In this document: piece by piece, positions 1 to 12,946 of the stretch
How the letters are laid out: the number at the start of each line of letters is the position of its first letter
How positions within the stretch are numbered: the first letter of the stretch is position 1
Assembly: GCA_011032825.1 (NCBI GenBank)
Contig: JAADJZ010000036.1
Coordinates: 276,788-340,787, forward strand
Reading direction: 5' to 3'
Length of the DNA stretch: 64,000 nucleotides
From: Massariosphaeria phaeospora
Taxonomy: Eukaryota; Ascomycota; Dothideomycetes; Pleosporales
Program-made: the position numbers and the translations under genes
Notes under the pieces: model-generated
What the model was told of the DNA's origin: nothing
Seen by the model: the letters and a program-made list of their open reading frames with translations, nothing else
Database searches by the model: none

Positions 1-1051
1 TTCTCTAGCCTTCGCCGGAGCACACGTAGAAAGAGATATTATCCCTTTCGAGGGAGAGGCACGCTTGATCTCCGCCATGAGAGAGAGGGGATAGGGCGAA
101 TGTCTCAACCGTTCAGGAAAGTCTATCTGAGGAGGCGCGATATTAAGATCGTATGAAGCTTGCAAATCGCTAGGTCTCTGTGAAGGGAGTTTCTTCTGTT
201 CGGCCACGGCAGCCTTGCGGTGGTCGTAGATCCTTTCTAATATCGATGTTTGCTTATCCTTCTTGGAAGTGCCGTTAGTCGTTATGGATCCCACCGCCTC
301 AGCATGCGACTCTTTGGCTAGTCTATCGTTCTCTGCCCAAGTTCCACCCCGCATGAGAAGAAAGTTGCGCAGCATCACCCGTCCTTCGGCGGTAAGGATA
401 CTCTCCGGATGGAATTGTACTCCCTCTACCACGAATTCCTTGTGGCGCACTCCCATGATTACGCCCTTGCCTCCGTCCGGGCCGAGGGCAATCCAGGATG
501 TGACTTGGAGACAATCTGGCAGTGTTGGATGAGTGCCAGCTAGAGAGTGATATCGAGTGACGGGTAGGTCTTGTGGTATGTTGGCATAGACGCCCTTTGC
601 ATCGTGTCTCAGAGGGGAAGTTTTCCCATGCAGGATCTCGCCGGTGACATCGACTTTTCCGCCGAAACAGTAGTATATGCATTGCCTGCTCATGTCAGCA
701 GTGGTGAGAGGCGTCTGAGCGGGGCACTGACTCTCCCATGCAAACACCTAGCACTGGGATTTTGCCGCTGAAGTGTTTGATAGCATCATTGCTGATGCCC
801 GCGTCCCTTTCCGGGTGCCCAGGCCCAGGACTGATGACAAGCTGTGTCGGCTTCTTCGCGATGAGCTCGTCCAACTCTATCTCGTCGTTGCGAAAGACGG
901 AGACGTTGGCGCCCTCAAACACCAGATATTGGTAGACGTTCCAGGTAAAGGAGTCGTAGTTGTCGATGAGGACGACGTTGGAGGCGGTCGCAATGGGCGG
1001 CGAGGGGTCGGGATGGCGGGGGGAATGATCGATGAGGCCTGGGGTCGACAT
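1..1051 (-). CDS. trpC: Trifunctional tryptophan biosynthesis protein TrpC, 3' end cut by window edge
   Basis: Exons run 1051-732 and 685-1 (continuing past the edge). The intron 731-686 is 46 bp with a GCTGAC branch site; splicing joins GVCMGE to QCIYYCFGG in frame. The N-terminal part is a class I glutamine amidotransferase domain ([17 protein letters not shown], the nucleophile-loop GVCMG and the FHPES motif). It is the glutaminase subunit of anthranilate synthase. After a linker the indole-3-glycerol-phosphate synthase domain starts ([11 protein letters not shown] at about 118-70) and is cut at base 1. Fungal TrpC normally ends with a phosphoribosylanthranilate isomerase domain, which would lie outside. 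The start ATG at 1051 has a good context (CCGCCATG). It is divergent from NUP188. The enzyme is cytosolic and acts in tryptophan synthesis. In the catalytic loop I read GVCMGEQC, where homologues usually have GVCMGxQC. Confidence 0.95.
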
Positions 1052-1421
1052 GGCGGCAATGGCGCGGAGAAGAGGGGCAGTCGGACGAGCAGTGAGAGGC
1101 GACGACAGTGAGGTAGTCGGGACGGAAGCAAGGTGGCCTCACGGGTGAGGAATTGCGATTGCGGAGCGCGTCGGAGGTGGATGGACGTGCCCCGCCCGCC
1201 GACCTGGCAGCTTGCCCACACAAATTCTGCCCAGGCGGTGGCGCGCACAGACCAGCCCTCCAACGCGCGCCGCGAGAAAGCTCCAGCGGCCACGGCCAAC
1301 AAACATTCGGTGCTCGTCCCCGCTAGCCTGAGCCCGCCAGCGCCGGTTCTTCTCCCACCTTCCACTCTCCTACATGGCCTCTGGCTGAATCAACCCCTCG
1401 CCCGCGCACTGCAGCGCCACC
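1052..1421. promoter_or_regulatory. Divergent promoter between trpC and NUP188
   Basis: This is a 370-bp GC-rich stretch between two head-to-head housekeeping genes. No TATA box or convincing gene is visible. Open frames crossing it on both strands are overlapping shadows of low-complexity GC-rich sequence. It probably serves both transcripts. Confidence 0.6.
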
Positions 1422-4400
1422 ATGGCCCCCATGGCCCCCGTCATCCCGCTCGAGTTCGACCTCGCCAAATGCTTCAAGGGCGAACAGCAGCTGGTGTATG
1501 TTGCCAAACCCCATCCATCGCCTGCAATTGTCCGCTGACTAGTCTAGCACGTGGCCTATCGCTTTGAGCGCGCTCTGCGACCCGGCCACTGCCTCCAAGA
1601 GCGGGCCGCTGCGCGTCTTCCTCGCCGCAAAAGAGAGCGTCGATGTACTGAGCGCGCCGTGGAAGCCGTTCCCCGACCCGTCGCCGGAAGAGAAGCAGAA
1701 ATTCGAGGCCAAAACCGCGCCCATCAACATCACCCCCGCGCAGACTGAGCACTACAACGTCAACGAGATCAAGGAGGACGCCCTGTGGCTGTCGCAGCAG
1801 GCCCGCATCTCCGAATATGCGGCCTTGCGACTGGCGGTGCAGGAATGGCAGGCCCGGCCGACCATGCAGTTGCTGAGCGGTCTGACCGAAGAGGAGCTGC
1901 TCAGTGTGCAGGCCGCCGCCGGCATTTCGAACCTCGGCGCGTCTACCTTTGGGCCCAATTCCTCCATCCTTGCCGCGCCGTCGCTCGCACTGCAGCCCGG
2001 CACCCAGTTCGAATCGCTGGAGCAGCGCCGGCTCCGGATCCTCCACATCTACCACTCGACCCGCGTCGCCATCCTCAGAGTGAGCCAACTGCTCCTGGCG
2101 TGGGGGTCCGCCAAAGATCTGAGGGCCGACCCCATGTACGACCCCAACTATCGCGTATGCGACGATTGGCTGGAGCAGTTGGGTCAGGCTATTGCAGCGC
2201 AACAGAACCGGAAGCAGCCCCAGGTCACGCCTTCTGGCGCGCTTGACCACTGCATCCGGGCTGTGCTAGCTAGGTTGGATGCCTACGACAATGGCTATAC
2301 CTGGACTGTCCCGGAGAGCATACAGGAGGCTGCGGCCGAGAAATGGGTGACCGGTCAGACGACTGAGATTGTGCATCTGTTACATCTCGCTGTATTACAC
2401 GCCGATCTGAGTACCACTCTTCCGCCCGCTGCTACCGTCGAGAATTGGTTTGAGTCCATGACGGATCGTGCTTACCTCACCAACTTCCCTATCGTAAGTC
2501 GCAGACTTCTAGTCATATGTTCTGTGCTCACCTGTCATAGCTGTCACCAAACCAGAGCCCTCTAGTCGAGCTCCTACTCCTGTTCACGTCACTCCTTTCT
2601 CTAGCCATCCTCGACGTGGAGCGCGTAATTGATGATCTAGACACCGGACGATATGACTCGTGGGATCCTTCAACGTATGCTCTCAACAGCGGCACCATCA
2701 AGAAAGTCACCGAGTCGTTTGTATATGCAAGGCAACTCGGCCCCAGCCCTGCTACACCGCCTAGCTTTGCTTGGGCAATCATCACATATCGATTGTTCAT
2801 GGAGGCTAGCGCCCTTGAGCAAGACCGGAGCCGATTGCTAGACACTCCGGGATCGAGAAGTTCCGTCCCTGATCTAATGCCTCTCGAGGAAGTTGGTCTC
2901 GCTCTCAACAACATCGAGATCAGCGAAGGTCCGGACAGAAAACTACCCTTTGAGGATCTCGGCCAGGCATGTATCGAGCTTGGTGTTGTGGGCATCATCA
3001 ATCAGCTAGTCGACCTTGGTGTGCATAGCTATGGAACCCCTATTGATCGCATATCTCGAGACAAATTCAGGCTTGTCTTTCTGCGTTTGCTTCGTGCGGC
3101 GTTAAGCAGTGGAATCGCGGATTATAGCTCCGAGCTCGTCCTAGCGGTATACACAATTCTCTCTGGAGGAAACACCTATCGAAACTGGACGCATGGAAAT
3201 TCTTCGCCTCATGCTGATCCGGTAGTTGCTTTGTTCCTGAAGGACGAGAAAGTCTTTCGCCCGCGGCTCTTGAAAGAGGCCCAGTTTCGATATCCGTATG
3301 AGCTCACGCCATTTCTCAAGCTCTCGAGCGCCATTACGCGAGGTGGAGCAACGCATGACGGAATTCCGACTATAATGAACGATACGCTTACTCGAATGAC
3401 GACTTTAATGCAGTCTTTACCGGCTGGATTCAAACAGTTCTCATCGATTCGGGAAGAAGAGAATGCAAACTTTGTAGCACTTGCCGTCGACCTACCTCAG
3501 TTCGGGACTCCAACTGCGTCAGCCTTTCTCGGCCAGCGCAGGCTGTTGACGTCAGCTACCCATCAACGTGCGGAAGACTCCATGACTATCCCAGCTGCGA
3601 CAGAGGGTAATATTGTTGATGACAGTAAGCAACCTTTTGTCGCAGTATGGGAGTACCACCATTCAGCTCTGGACTACTTAAATCGACTTCTTTCAACCTA
3701 CACCAGTGGAAGTAAACAAGTGGAACATGCTACCGGGCGACCAGCTCTTCTCGATGATGTTACAGAAATTGTCGGCTTGCTATCAGATATCCTACATTCA
3801 TCACTACAAGCCTCCAATGCACCGGATGAACAAGTGATATGTTCTCCAGAGCTACTAGATGCCATGGGAATTGGGGCTGGCCACGACCTAGACCCAGTAA
3901 ACATTGTCCTTGCCATATTTGAGGAGGAGCTTCTCCGCTTATCGCAAGATCCTTTGAATGAGGGTTCATTGGAGCTTGTTGTTAATTGCACCCATTTCGT
4001 ACAAGCCATGATTGTCATAACGCCGAATCGGATCTGGCCATGGCTTACTAGGAGTCGACTCCTAGAATCGGATGGCAATGGAGGAAGCTTGGCAAGTATC
4101 TTGATTGGCACTGAAATGGTGCTTGGTCGTTATGATTTCTTAATCGGATGCGTTCAAATGTTCGATGCATTGGTAAAAGATGCTGTTGAACGTTCTGTGG
4201 CCCGCCAGGCACCCACCGCAGCCGTGAGTCGCTATAGAGACGCGCGCACATACGTAAGCGGCACTTCGGATAAGATCATAAGCAGTACATTACTTACCTT
4301 CGGACGAACCCTTGCCAGCGTCTACGAGAGCTCTCTGAAATGGAAGTACAACCGCATTCAGGACCGGCTTGAAATCAATATCGGCATATGTAAAGTCTTC

Positions 4401-7115
4401 AAGTCCATTTTGGCCTTTGCATATGGTGTCGACGACTCACCAATCCTTTCCTCCAAGCTCACTGGGCTCGTTGCACCAATAGCAGAATATATCACAGAGC
4501 TATATCTGACAAAATCGGCAAACGACCTGCCAACGAACCCGATACTAATGTCCTTGATGTCGGGAGCCGAGCTCGGTGAAACTTCGATCTCAAACAGTGC
4601 AGCCACTCTGTGGAAAGAACAAACACACACGACACTCTTATTCTCTGACATCCTTGTACGAGTCGCGATACTACTCAATAAGCCGTGGACCCACCTCGAA
4701 CAACAACTCTTCAAGGCAACCCCGCTGTTAGCACGACTTTACGCCACCAACGATGTTTGGAAATCCCCAGTCGTGCGTCTCTTGGAAGCCCTTGTCCGGG
4801 GGGCTGTTCGCGAAATCGAGGAGCCGGACAGTGGTAAACAGGACGGACTAGGAAACTCGAAGAATGAGCAGGAGCCTCCTTCTTTGCTGGGTCACTTGGG
4901 CCGCAGAACGGCAACCAACTTCCTAAGCGTCCTTTCTCAACTGGACGAGCCGTTGAAGATTGTAGATATCCAGACAAATGTCTGGAGTCTGCTTTCTGCC
5001 GTAGTCACCTGCAAGCAACAGTGGTTCGCGTTGTATTTACTCACCGGCAGTACGCCGAGGGAAAGGATGAGAAACAAGTCGACAGTTACTACACCTGGCT
5101 CATCACGAAACAAAGCTCTACTTGCTCAAGCTTTGGATGCCTTGTCCTACTTGGTTCTTGAAAACCCCAACTGCCCGTGGCCCTTATTCGTCGCAATGCT
5201 CGAATTCGTTACATCGGCCCAGAACAACTGGTCATGGGCAATGGGTGATTTACGGCAGCATAGCCAATTCATCCAGCAGCTGCTCGACTTCCTGAAATGG
5301 ATGGGAGACGGGTCCAAGGCTCCCAAGACGGACGCCGCTACGTTGACACGCTCATATCAGAATAGATTTGCGTCACTCGCGTGTGAGGTGTTGGCTATGT
5401 ATCTTCACACCTCTCGCCAAACAGGCGATGTGAGTCCTCTCAAAGATATCGTCCCCAGCTTGACATATCTGGAAGAGAATGTGCTCAAGCTGCCATCTTA
5501 CAACGTCTCGCTGCACTCCAACTTAAAACAGAATATCGAAAGCAAGTTTCAAGGAGTTTCGTTGGAGAAAATCAAGCGTACAACACTGTATCCCGAATCC
5601 TTCGGCAAAGCCTTTTTTTATGACACAGAGCTAGCGAACCGGTTGCTTAGGCATGACCGCCACTGGTCTAATCAGCAAGGGTATCTAGCTGATGTTGAGA
5701 AAGCAAATCTCAATCTCGGGCTGGTGGATTCACAAGTGCAGCTTCTTCACAGCTGGAAGCTGCTCGCTATGGAGCTGGGCCAAGTAGTCTCAAAACATGA
5801 CCTGCTTCCAACAAAGATAATCCGGACCGTGGAGGAATGCATGAAAGCCAATGCAGAGTCCACCCTGCCTGAAGCGTTATTCGGGCAACTCATGACATTC
5901 CGAGCGGATTTGGCATTCACACTGCTGAAAAACCTGGTCAACGCTAAAGTAAATACACCCAAAGCCCGAGAATTGCTTTCTCCTATCTGGCAAGCTATCC
6001 GCTCATCGACTGAGGACTTCGACACCATATTTTCCAGCGACCAGGTCCACTATTACCGCACCCTACTGAAGATACTCTATCTTTCTCTCCAATTCCACAT
6101 TTTCGCAGAGTCCGAGAACGCCGAAAATATGTCATTTCGCTCCAGTTTCCGGGGATCGGTTCCTGCGAGCGGTAAGACTAAGGTGACGCCGATCTCTAGT
6201 CAACTGCTAGAGATCCTATCGGATACTGTTGCTAGAGGGTTCCGCAGCCTCGCCACGCAACTGCACGCTGAGCCTGAATCTATCTCACCTTCCGATTTTG
6301 CGCTTCTCACCGCCCTTCTACAGAAGATTATTGCGATTCCCGAGATGTCGAAATGGCAGGCGCAGGCCGCGTTGATCTTCGCAAATAGCAGTACGATACG
6401 ATACGCGACAAGCCTATTCTCTTGGTCCGACAGGCTCACTCTGGAGACCAATGGGTCCAAGGATCCGGTATACGGCGAGTTGAGCTTACTTTTCATCTTG
6501 TCGTTGTCCAGCATGGAATCGTTAGCGGAGACGATGGCGGTGGAAGGCATTCTATCGCAGCTGAACACGGCAAACTTGATGAACTACTACCGCCGCGTGG
6601 GAGGCATGTCACCTTTCGACTCGCCGCCCCGCCTCTTCTCCATCTGGAGCAAAGGCATCTTACCGCTCTGTCTCAACCTCCTCTACAGCGTCGGCGCCCC
6701 CATCGGCGGCGAAATCGCCTCCTTCCTCAACCAGTTCTCCGAACAACTCAACCGCGCCTCCAACGCCCTCAACTCGCGCACACCCAACAAAATCACCCTA
6801 TCCATCGCCTCAGAAACCCACTCCCTCGCGCTGATATCAAGCATCCTCGATAGCTTCCGCGCTTCGGGCCCCAGACTCGGTATCCAGGCGAGCGACATTC
6901 CGACGCTGGACTGGGACAAGGATAACGTGAAAGAGGATATTGAGGGCTGGATGGCTAGGAAGGGGGCGCTGCGTGAGCGCATCGTGGTGCTGGATGAGAG
7001 CGATGCGGTGCTGTTTGCGAAGAAGCGGAATGGCGATGGGCCGGATAATGAGCTTGAGCAGAGGGTGTTGATGGAGTTGGAGGCTGCGGGGTCTTGTTTG
7101 GGATTGGGTCAGTGA
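1422..7115 (+). CDS. nup188: Nucleoporin Nup188 of the inner ring of the nuclear pore
   Basis: Three exons are inferred: 1422-1495, 1548-2493 and 2541-7115, coding for 1864 residues. Intron 1 (52 bp) has GTATG, GCTGACT and CTAG signals; intron 2 is 47 bp. The start lies in CACCATGGC. The N terminus reads DLAKCFKGEQQL then V/TWPIALSAL, followed by NEIKEDALWLSQQA, which resembles the start of fungal Nup188. The rest is an all-helical solenoid without catalytic motifs, ending with SDAVLFAKKRNG. Length fits the family (about 1650-1850 residues in fungi). Nup188 is a large scaffold of the Nup188-Nic96-Nup53 inner-ring complex. The related Nup192 is the main alternative; I favour Nup188 from the N-terminal motif. 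No frame breaks were seen in the 4.6-kb last exon. Confidence 0.85.
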
Positions 7116-8647
7116 AACAGATAGGGCTCTGGGTGTGAAAAGTCACAATTGCGATTTACTTCGTTGGCAGTGGATGTTTAGCGGTAGCGCTGGAGTTCTG
7201 GCATTTGTTTGTCTAGTGGCATCTTTGCGGCTATCTATGTAGGATAGTGTTTTTTTTTTCATTAATGTCCTATCTTGCATTACAATCGAATTTCGACAAT
7301 TGTCGAACCTGGCGAAAAGCTAAGGGGTCGGGGTCTAAGGGGAAAGCCGCTTTACCCAAAACGCCCTTAGCTCCACGAGTCAGCCTCCCTCTTTCTTTGA
7401 ACCACCACCCGTTCTTCAACACCTCACACGCGTTGTATTCTCGTTCACTGCACCCCTTTACCTTTACGAACCCATTGCCAGTCATGCACATGCAATAATC
7501 TCTCTTCTCTCGCGCGAGGTCGTGTTAGATTCGGAGGATTCCCAATGTTGTCGCGACTCGTATTCGTGTGATGGGATGTGTGCTGACTACATACACACAT
7601 ATTCGGGATCGATCCTTCCCTTTGCAGAGGATACATGGTGAGCACTGCGCAGGCCCGTCGCCCGTGGGCCGAGCCGAGCTGAGCCGGCCGTTGACGGTGC
7701 GAGGGCTCTCTGTCTTATTGAAGGGGAAGCAGGGGTACAAAAGAATCTGAACTGAGTGCGTGTATTTGTGTCTGTGTGTGTGTTGCGCGAAGCTTGGTTT
7801 GTTGCTCGTCTACCTAGATAGACACCATGCCAACCGAAGAAGCGGAAGTTTAATACCGAATCGAACTTTGATACCTTCCCGAGTTGAGTTCTCAGCTCTC
7901 ACATGAATTCGAAACGAAAGCGGAACTTGAGCGGACTGGACGGGGCGATAACAACATTTTATTTTATACTAGCTGTACACCTATCTATCTACTTGTCCTA
8001 CATACCTGCGAACTCAAGCGCAATTCGCAAACACTACCAACCCACCTACACACAGACCCTTTCAACAGACTAGGATTTCCCGCCCCATGGCCCGAGCCGT
8101 GCCACGCATGAATTAGCTAGCTGGGTAGATACCTTTGTACCCTCCATCTGCATGCATGGGAGGAACAATCCACTCGGGCCTTCCCGTGTCCCTAGAGTGC
8201 GTGCAAAGCCATAAGACGATCTAAACTTTGTAAAACTCGAGCAAAGGACGAACATGTTACCTATACAACCCCCAGCTATACGTACACGATTCATTTCATT
8301 TCATTTCCATTCCCACGCTCTGACACTTACGCTCTCTCTCGCCAGCTTCTGCTTTCGACTGGACGCCTTCAGGAATCCGCGCAGCGCACGGGTTTTCGGC
8401 TGTCTAACTCATGCGAGGATTCGTACTGAGCTGTAGGGTGGTCTGAACGGTGGTTACGTCTGACGTTTACCGCGCGAGATGGTAAGCAAGCAGCTTAGTA
8501 GGTAGGTAGCTAAGGGGTTCCATGAACAATGCGTCTTGAAGCTACGAGATTTGCGTTAGGAGGCCGCCGTATAAAGCGCATGCCGCGCTCTCACCACCAG
8601 CGCGTCGTCACTCATTCGAACACTCCACCCCTCCCCTCCCACCCATC
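7116..8647. other. Intergenic region, no gene seen
   Basis: The 1.5 kb between NUP188 and the metalloprotease contains only short, overlapping, low-quality open frames. It has a short TG run near 7766-7785 and ATTTC repeats near 8291-8308. A TATA-like TATAAA at about 8570 lies some 75 bp before the next gene's ATG and probably belongs to its promoter. Confidence 0.6.
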
Positions 8648-9992
8648 ATGTTCCCCCTCCTCCTCCCCCTCCTCGTCCTCCTCACCACGCTCCTCCCCTT
8701 CTCCACCCCCCACCTCATCCAGCCCCGGCAATCCTCCTCCTCCCTCCGCCCCGGCTCCTACCTCTTCACCTGGACCTCCGCCAACGCCAACGGCATCACA
8801 TACAAAGGGCCCCTGCGCATCACATCCACAGATACATCGACCTTCATAACCGGCGACCTGTACAACGGCACCGTGCAGCCCAACCCCGCCGACGGCAGCC
8901 CCATACTCCCGCGGGACAACTACTTCGCCTTCCTGCGCGGCACCAAGCTCGCGAGCAGTGGCAACGGCGGGTTTACGCTGGATTGGGAGTACTACCGCTT
9001 CAAAGGCATCACGCGGAAGCTCGCCATCAACTCGACGGAGTGGGACGAAACCGAGCCGTTCGCCAAGTTCGTCGTCAGCTTGACACGCGCAACAGCGCCC
9101 AGCGGCTTTCCAGACGCGCAGAACTACTTTGAAGGCACCGTCACGTCCGCCGCCACGGGAGCTGCAGCCGGCCGCTTCACGCTCGGCTGGGTGTCGCCCT
9201 TCACGCGGCGCATCGCCCTCGAGATCGGCAAAGTGCGCGACGTGCCGCTCCCGCTCGTCGACACATCCGGGACCCGCGACTGGGCCACGGTGCTCGCAGA
9301 CGCGGGCTGGCACCTCACGCTCGAAATCGGCAACCAGGCGATCCCCGAGCCCGCCGGCGCCAACGGGAAATGGAGCAACGAGCAGGAGCACGCCGCGGTG
9401 CTGCAGCAACGACGACCGACTGACTTCGACAGGGAGTGGCGCTACTACTTGCTGGTGGTTAGAACGCTTGCCGATGTAGCGCGCGGGGCCATGATCGACG
9501 ACAACGGCCGGTACAACAGCATCCCGCGCGAAGGCACCGCGCTCGCCTGCCACTGGATCGTCGGCACGACCGTCGACGGCGCGAACGACACGCGCGTCCC
9601 CTGGCCGGCGGCCGTGCGCGGCAAGCAGTTTGTCGAGCTGCACGACGCGTGGTATCGCACTGCGCTGCACGAAGTCGGCCATTTCTTCAACTTGGTGCAT
9701 CCGGATGAGTTCCAGGGGGATCTGATGACGGATACGGATAGTTATGCGTTCGCGGGCCACGATGGCGTGACGGAGAAGGAGTTCCCCGATAATGTGGATG
9801 TCAAGAGTTTTGAGTTCAGCGAGAGCAATAAGTTTCTCATGGCGCATCGGCCGGATACGCATGTGCGGCCGGGATTTGCGCAGTTTGGGGCGGCGACGCA
9901 GGTGAGTTTTGAGTGTGGCGGGTTGTCGAAGATGAAGTACTAACAATATGCAGGATAATGTTCCGCCAGTTGCTGTGAACGTGAGGGCCTGA
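8648..9992 (+). CDS. Secreted metzincin-like zinc metalloprotease candidate
   Basis: Exons are 8648-9901 and 9954-9992 (430 residues). The last intron (52 bp) has GTGAGT, a perfect TACTAAC branch and ATGCAG. Residues 1-20 are a leucine-rich signal peptide. A 400-residue body with a WEYYRF segment follows. Near the C terminus lies HEVGHFFNLVH: His341, Glu342, His345 and His351 match the HExxHxxxxxH zinc site. A DLMTD sequence nine residues later (Met360) could be the Met-turn. Metzincins usually have Gly at the eighth position of the motif; here it is Asn. Several Asn-x-Ser/Thr sites and the signal peptide suggest secretion. I do not recognise a named family, and substrate is unknown. The antisense 444-residue frame is a GC-rich shadow. 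Confidence 0.75.
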
Positions 9993-10767
9993 GTGAGTGA
10001 CCGCAGCCGAGGGGGGAACTGAGATGGTTCTCAAATCCGGTAGTCGGCGATGTGAATATGGCGCAACGTGCGGTTGCAAAATTCTCGCCGATAGAGATAG
10101 AGAGCGTTGAAAATCGATCACTTGACGGGAAAATCGACCTTCAGACCTGCTTTCTTCTGGTGCGTCCTGCTACTAACGGCTTCATAAAAAAGTGAAACGA
10201 CAAGTCCTGGGTCTTCCCTATCCTCTTCGCGGTGTTTTTGCCCCACAACTAACGACGGGATGTTAGCTTTCAGATAATGGACATCTTGTTGCCTCCTACC
10301 CGTAGTTGATCAGTTGTCTGTTTCTGAACGTAGCTCCCAACTCTTTTTGAACAAAGACAGCCCGAACTAAGGAGGAAGGCTAGAACGACGAGGCTCAATG
10401 GTTCGCAATCCAAGCATAGTTAACTATGGTAAAGCACCAATCGAGGCGTAGCCAAAAAAGCCGGACTCAAGAAGTATTAATATGTATATATTAAGATTTC
10501 GAGATGTAGAGAAGATGTAACAGCGAGGAAAGTAGAAAAGTGATAGAACGCTCGTCTTAGCCAAGAAGCGAGTGTATGCAACAGTAGAAATACAATACTC
10601 CTATGGAACAGGGATGGAGCGAATGAACTGAAAGTTGTACGAATGAAAAGTAGGACATAGTAACAACACCGGTACCCTATGCAACACCAAAGAGCAATCA
10701 GTAAGCGAATTTCCTCTCCCAGTCATTACAACGTCGATGGCCTTTCATTCGTTCGCTGGTTCGTGAG
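9993..10767. other. Intergenic region, no gene seen
   Basis: A 775-bp stretch between two convergent genes. It is locally AT-rich (around 10475-10500) and contains no reading frame that looks coding. It presumably holds both 3' untranslated regions. Confidence 0.6.
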
Positions 10768-12392
10768 CTAACTGGGGCTCTTCTTGCGCTCGCGCAACCG
10801 CGAGCTAACTGAGCCCTGGTCCTCTGTTCCCGTGGTGCGTTTAGGTGTAGCCGGGACCTCGCCATTGACCAGGATCTTCGGGGTGCCGTTCGCGGAGCCG
10901 TTGAGTCCCCCATTCGCATTTGTCTTCTTTGTCTTCTCCTTCTTCTCCATAGTCTCGTCCTCACTTTCCTCATATTCACTCCTTTCGTCTTCAACCACGT
11001 TCAGAAAAGCAATCCGGTACGCAATTCGGAGGATCAGGAATCCCCAGAACATATTGACTGCTTGTAGGGCAGCAAGCAGAGCGAAAGCTATGTATTGCGA
11101 GAGCCAGCACTTGTACTGCTCTGTTTCCCAGTTCAGCTCGAATGGCCCGACGGTGGAGAATTCGGTGAGAATCGAGTACATGATTTTGAGATTGACGTAA
11201 TGGCGGAGGTAACCCCAGATGAACATGAAGACGGTGAAGTAGGGTGTGACAATAGGAGCGTCAAGGTAATTGAGAATTTTGGAGCTCTAGAAGTTGCATC
11301 CGCACGTTAGCCTGTTGTACGAATGCGGGGTATCAAGGCTACTCGAAGATGGATGGTGCGCGAGGTACTTACCGCGAGGAAGAAATCAGAGATATCCATA
11401 GTTATATAAATCGCGATGCCCATGTAGGTGAAGTGGAAGCGGTAACTTAGCCAGATCAAGGCTAGGGTGATGAAATGATGCCCAACCAGCTCTCTAAAGT
11501 CTTTGCGCGGCTTCTCCAGCATGAGCAACAGTACAATCATCTGCTGCGCCCAGTACGCCGCCTGCAACAGATAATACGCCTTGAAATAGGCATCGTGCGT
11601 CTTGTGTGGGAACCCCACATACATACCCGTGGTACTGAAGTACCACACGGGCGTGCGCGACATTACCCACATACCAAATGGGCCCAGGACCCCAAAGTAC
11701 AGGGCCGTGTAAAACTGCTCCATGAAGCGGTTCTGCTTGGCGCGCGATTTGATGCCGTAGTGGATTGCGATCGGCCGGATCAGCCGCTGCATGAGGAATT
11801 CCCGCATAAAGGAGAGCACGATGATATAGAAGCCGACGAAGGCGAAGTCGCGCGCGCCCTTGCCATAGTGAACTGGGTCGGAGGAGCCGGCGGCGTGCGG
11901 GAGCGGGTACGAGAGGAAAAGGGCGGCGGAGATGGGGTTCGAAGGGACGGGATTGACGAGGTAGAGCGAGATGATGGTGAGGGCGAGGACTAGGGGGAAC
12001 AGCCACGTGTGTCGGTAGCAGAGCCGTTTCCACTTGGAGAAGGCTCTTGGGATGGTGCGGCGTTTGGAGCGACGGGCGGGTCTCGAGGGGGAGGGCTGCG
12101 AGGAGTAAGCACGGCGGTACCGCGACAGAAAGCGGAGGGGCATTACAGAGGCCTCTGTGGGCGTCGATGGCGGACTCGCGATCTTGTGGCCATTCGCGTT
12201 GTCGTTGAACGTGGCAAAGGCGGCGACGTCGCTGTCGCCAGGAAGCTCTCCCCCGAGCGCGCTGGAGTTCCGCCGCCGCGTGTTTGTGTTTGCGGTAGTG
12301 GTAGTGGTAGTGGTATAGCCGCCCATGTGATTCTCTCTGTGCGGAATATGGCCGACCAGGGGCGGGAAGGGTTCAGTGTCGGACGAAGCCAT
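10768..12392 (-). CDS. lag1: Sphingolipid ceramide synthase with TLC domain (LAG1/LAC1 type)
   Basis: Exons are 12392-11373 and 11286-10768 (512 residues). The 86-bp intron has GTAAGT, GGCTAAC and TTCTAG signals; splicing gives DISDFFLA-SSKILNYLDAP. I start at 12392 because CAACCATGG is a strong context, while the longer frame begins with GTG. The N-terminal 150 residues are polar, with Thr and Arg runs. Several transmembrane helices follow. The Lag1p motif is visible: ELVGHHFITLALIWLSY with the paired catalytic histidines, then YITMDISDFFLA. The enzyme joins a long-chain base to fatty acyl-CoA in the endoplasmic reticulum. The C-terminal tail after the last helix is acidic then lysine-rich (EESEDETMEKKEK), as in fungal homologues. 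Filamentous fungi usually have two or three paralogues; I cannot say which this is. Confidence 0.92.
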
Positions 12393-12946
12393 GGTTGTTA
12401 GATATGCATAGATACAAGTAGGTAGGAACGAGTCGGGGCGCGCAGCTGGCAGAGAAGGTGAGGGTGAGGTTCCGGAGGCTTCGGAACCGCGCCCGCCGTC
12501 GCTGCGACTCCTTTCCACAATTTCGACGATGCCAAGACGCCCGACGGCCGATTGGCCAAGCCGGCTCGATGCGCGGTGCGAGGCGGTTATGTCAGCTTGC
12601 AGAGGAGATGACCCGACTATCCGATTATTGAATACCTACACGGATGTGTAGAAGAACTGTCTGATGAAGGCTGAACGAGAACGCTAGATGAGCCCCGCCA
12701 AGTTGTGAATATACCAATCCAAGACTGTTGGTTTGTTGAAACACAAGAGTCTTATATTATCAACACGAACTGTACATCTATATATACGAGCCACACAAGA
12801 AGCGCAGCCCTTCAGTCTAATACAAGAGCGCAATGACTTCGACAACGCCTCCAGAGTCACGTCATCCTTTACGTTGCACATTGGGTGTTCGCAACGTCAT
12901 CCCGAGCACAGCCACTTTTTGCGTCGTGAGCGTGAGCCTCGTTTTC
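12393..12946. other. Intergenic region upstream of the ceramide synthase
   Basis: A 554-bp gap between two minus-strand genes. It holds the promoter of the ceramide synthase and the 3' flank of the Vps38-like gene. Small plus-strand frames at 12733-12963 do not look coding. Confidence 0.55.

Noticed and set aside
1474..2250. 258-residue minus-strand frame
   Set aside because: Antisense of NUP188 exon 2; no domain, and the plus strand is conserved.
8612..9946. 444-residue minus-strand frame opposite the metalloprotease
   Set aside because: It is the mirror of a real GC-rich coding exon; composition is Arg/Gly/Glu low-complexity, and the plus strand has a signal peptide, zinc motif and intron.
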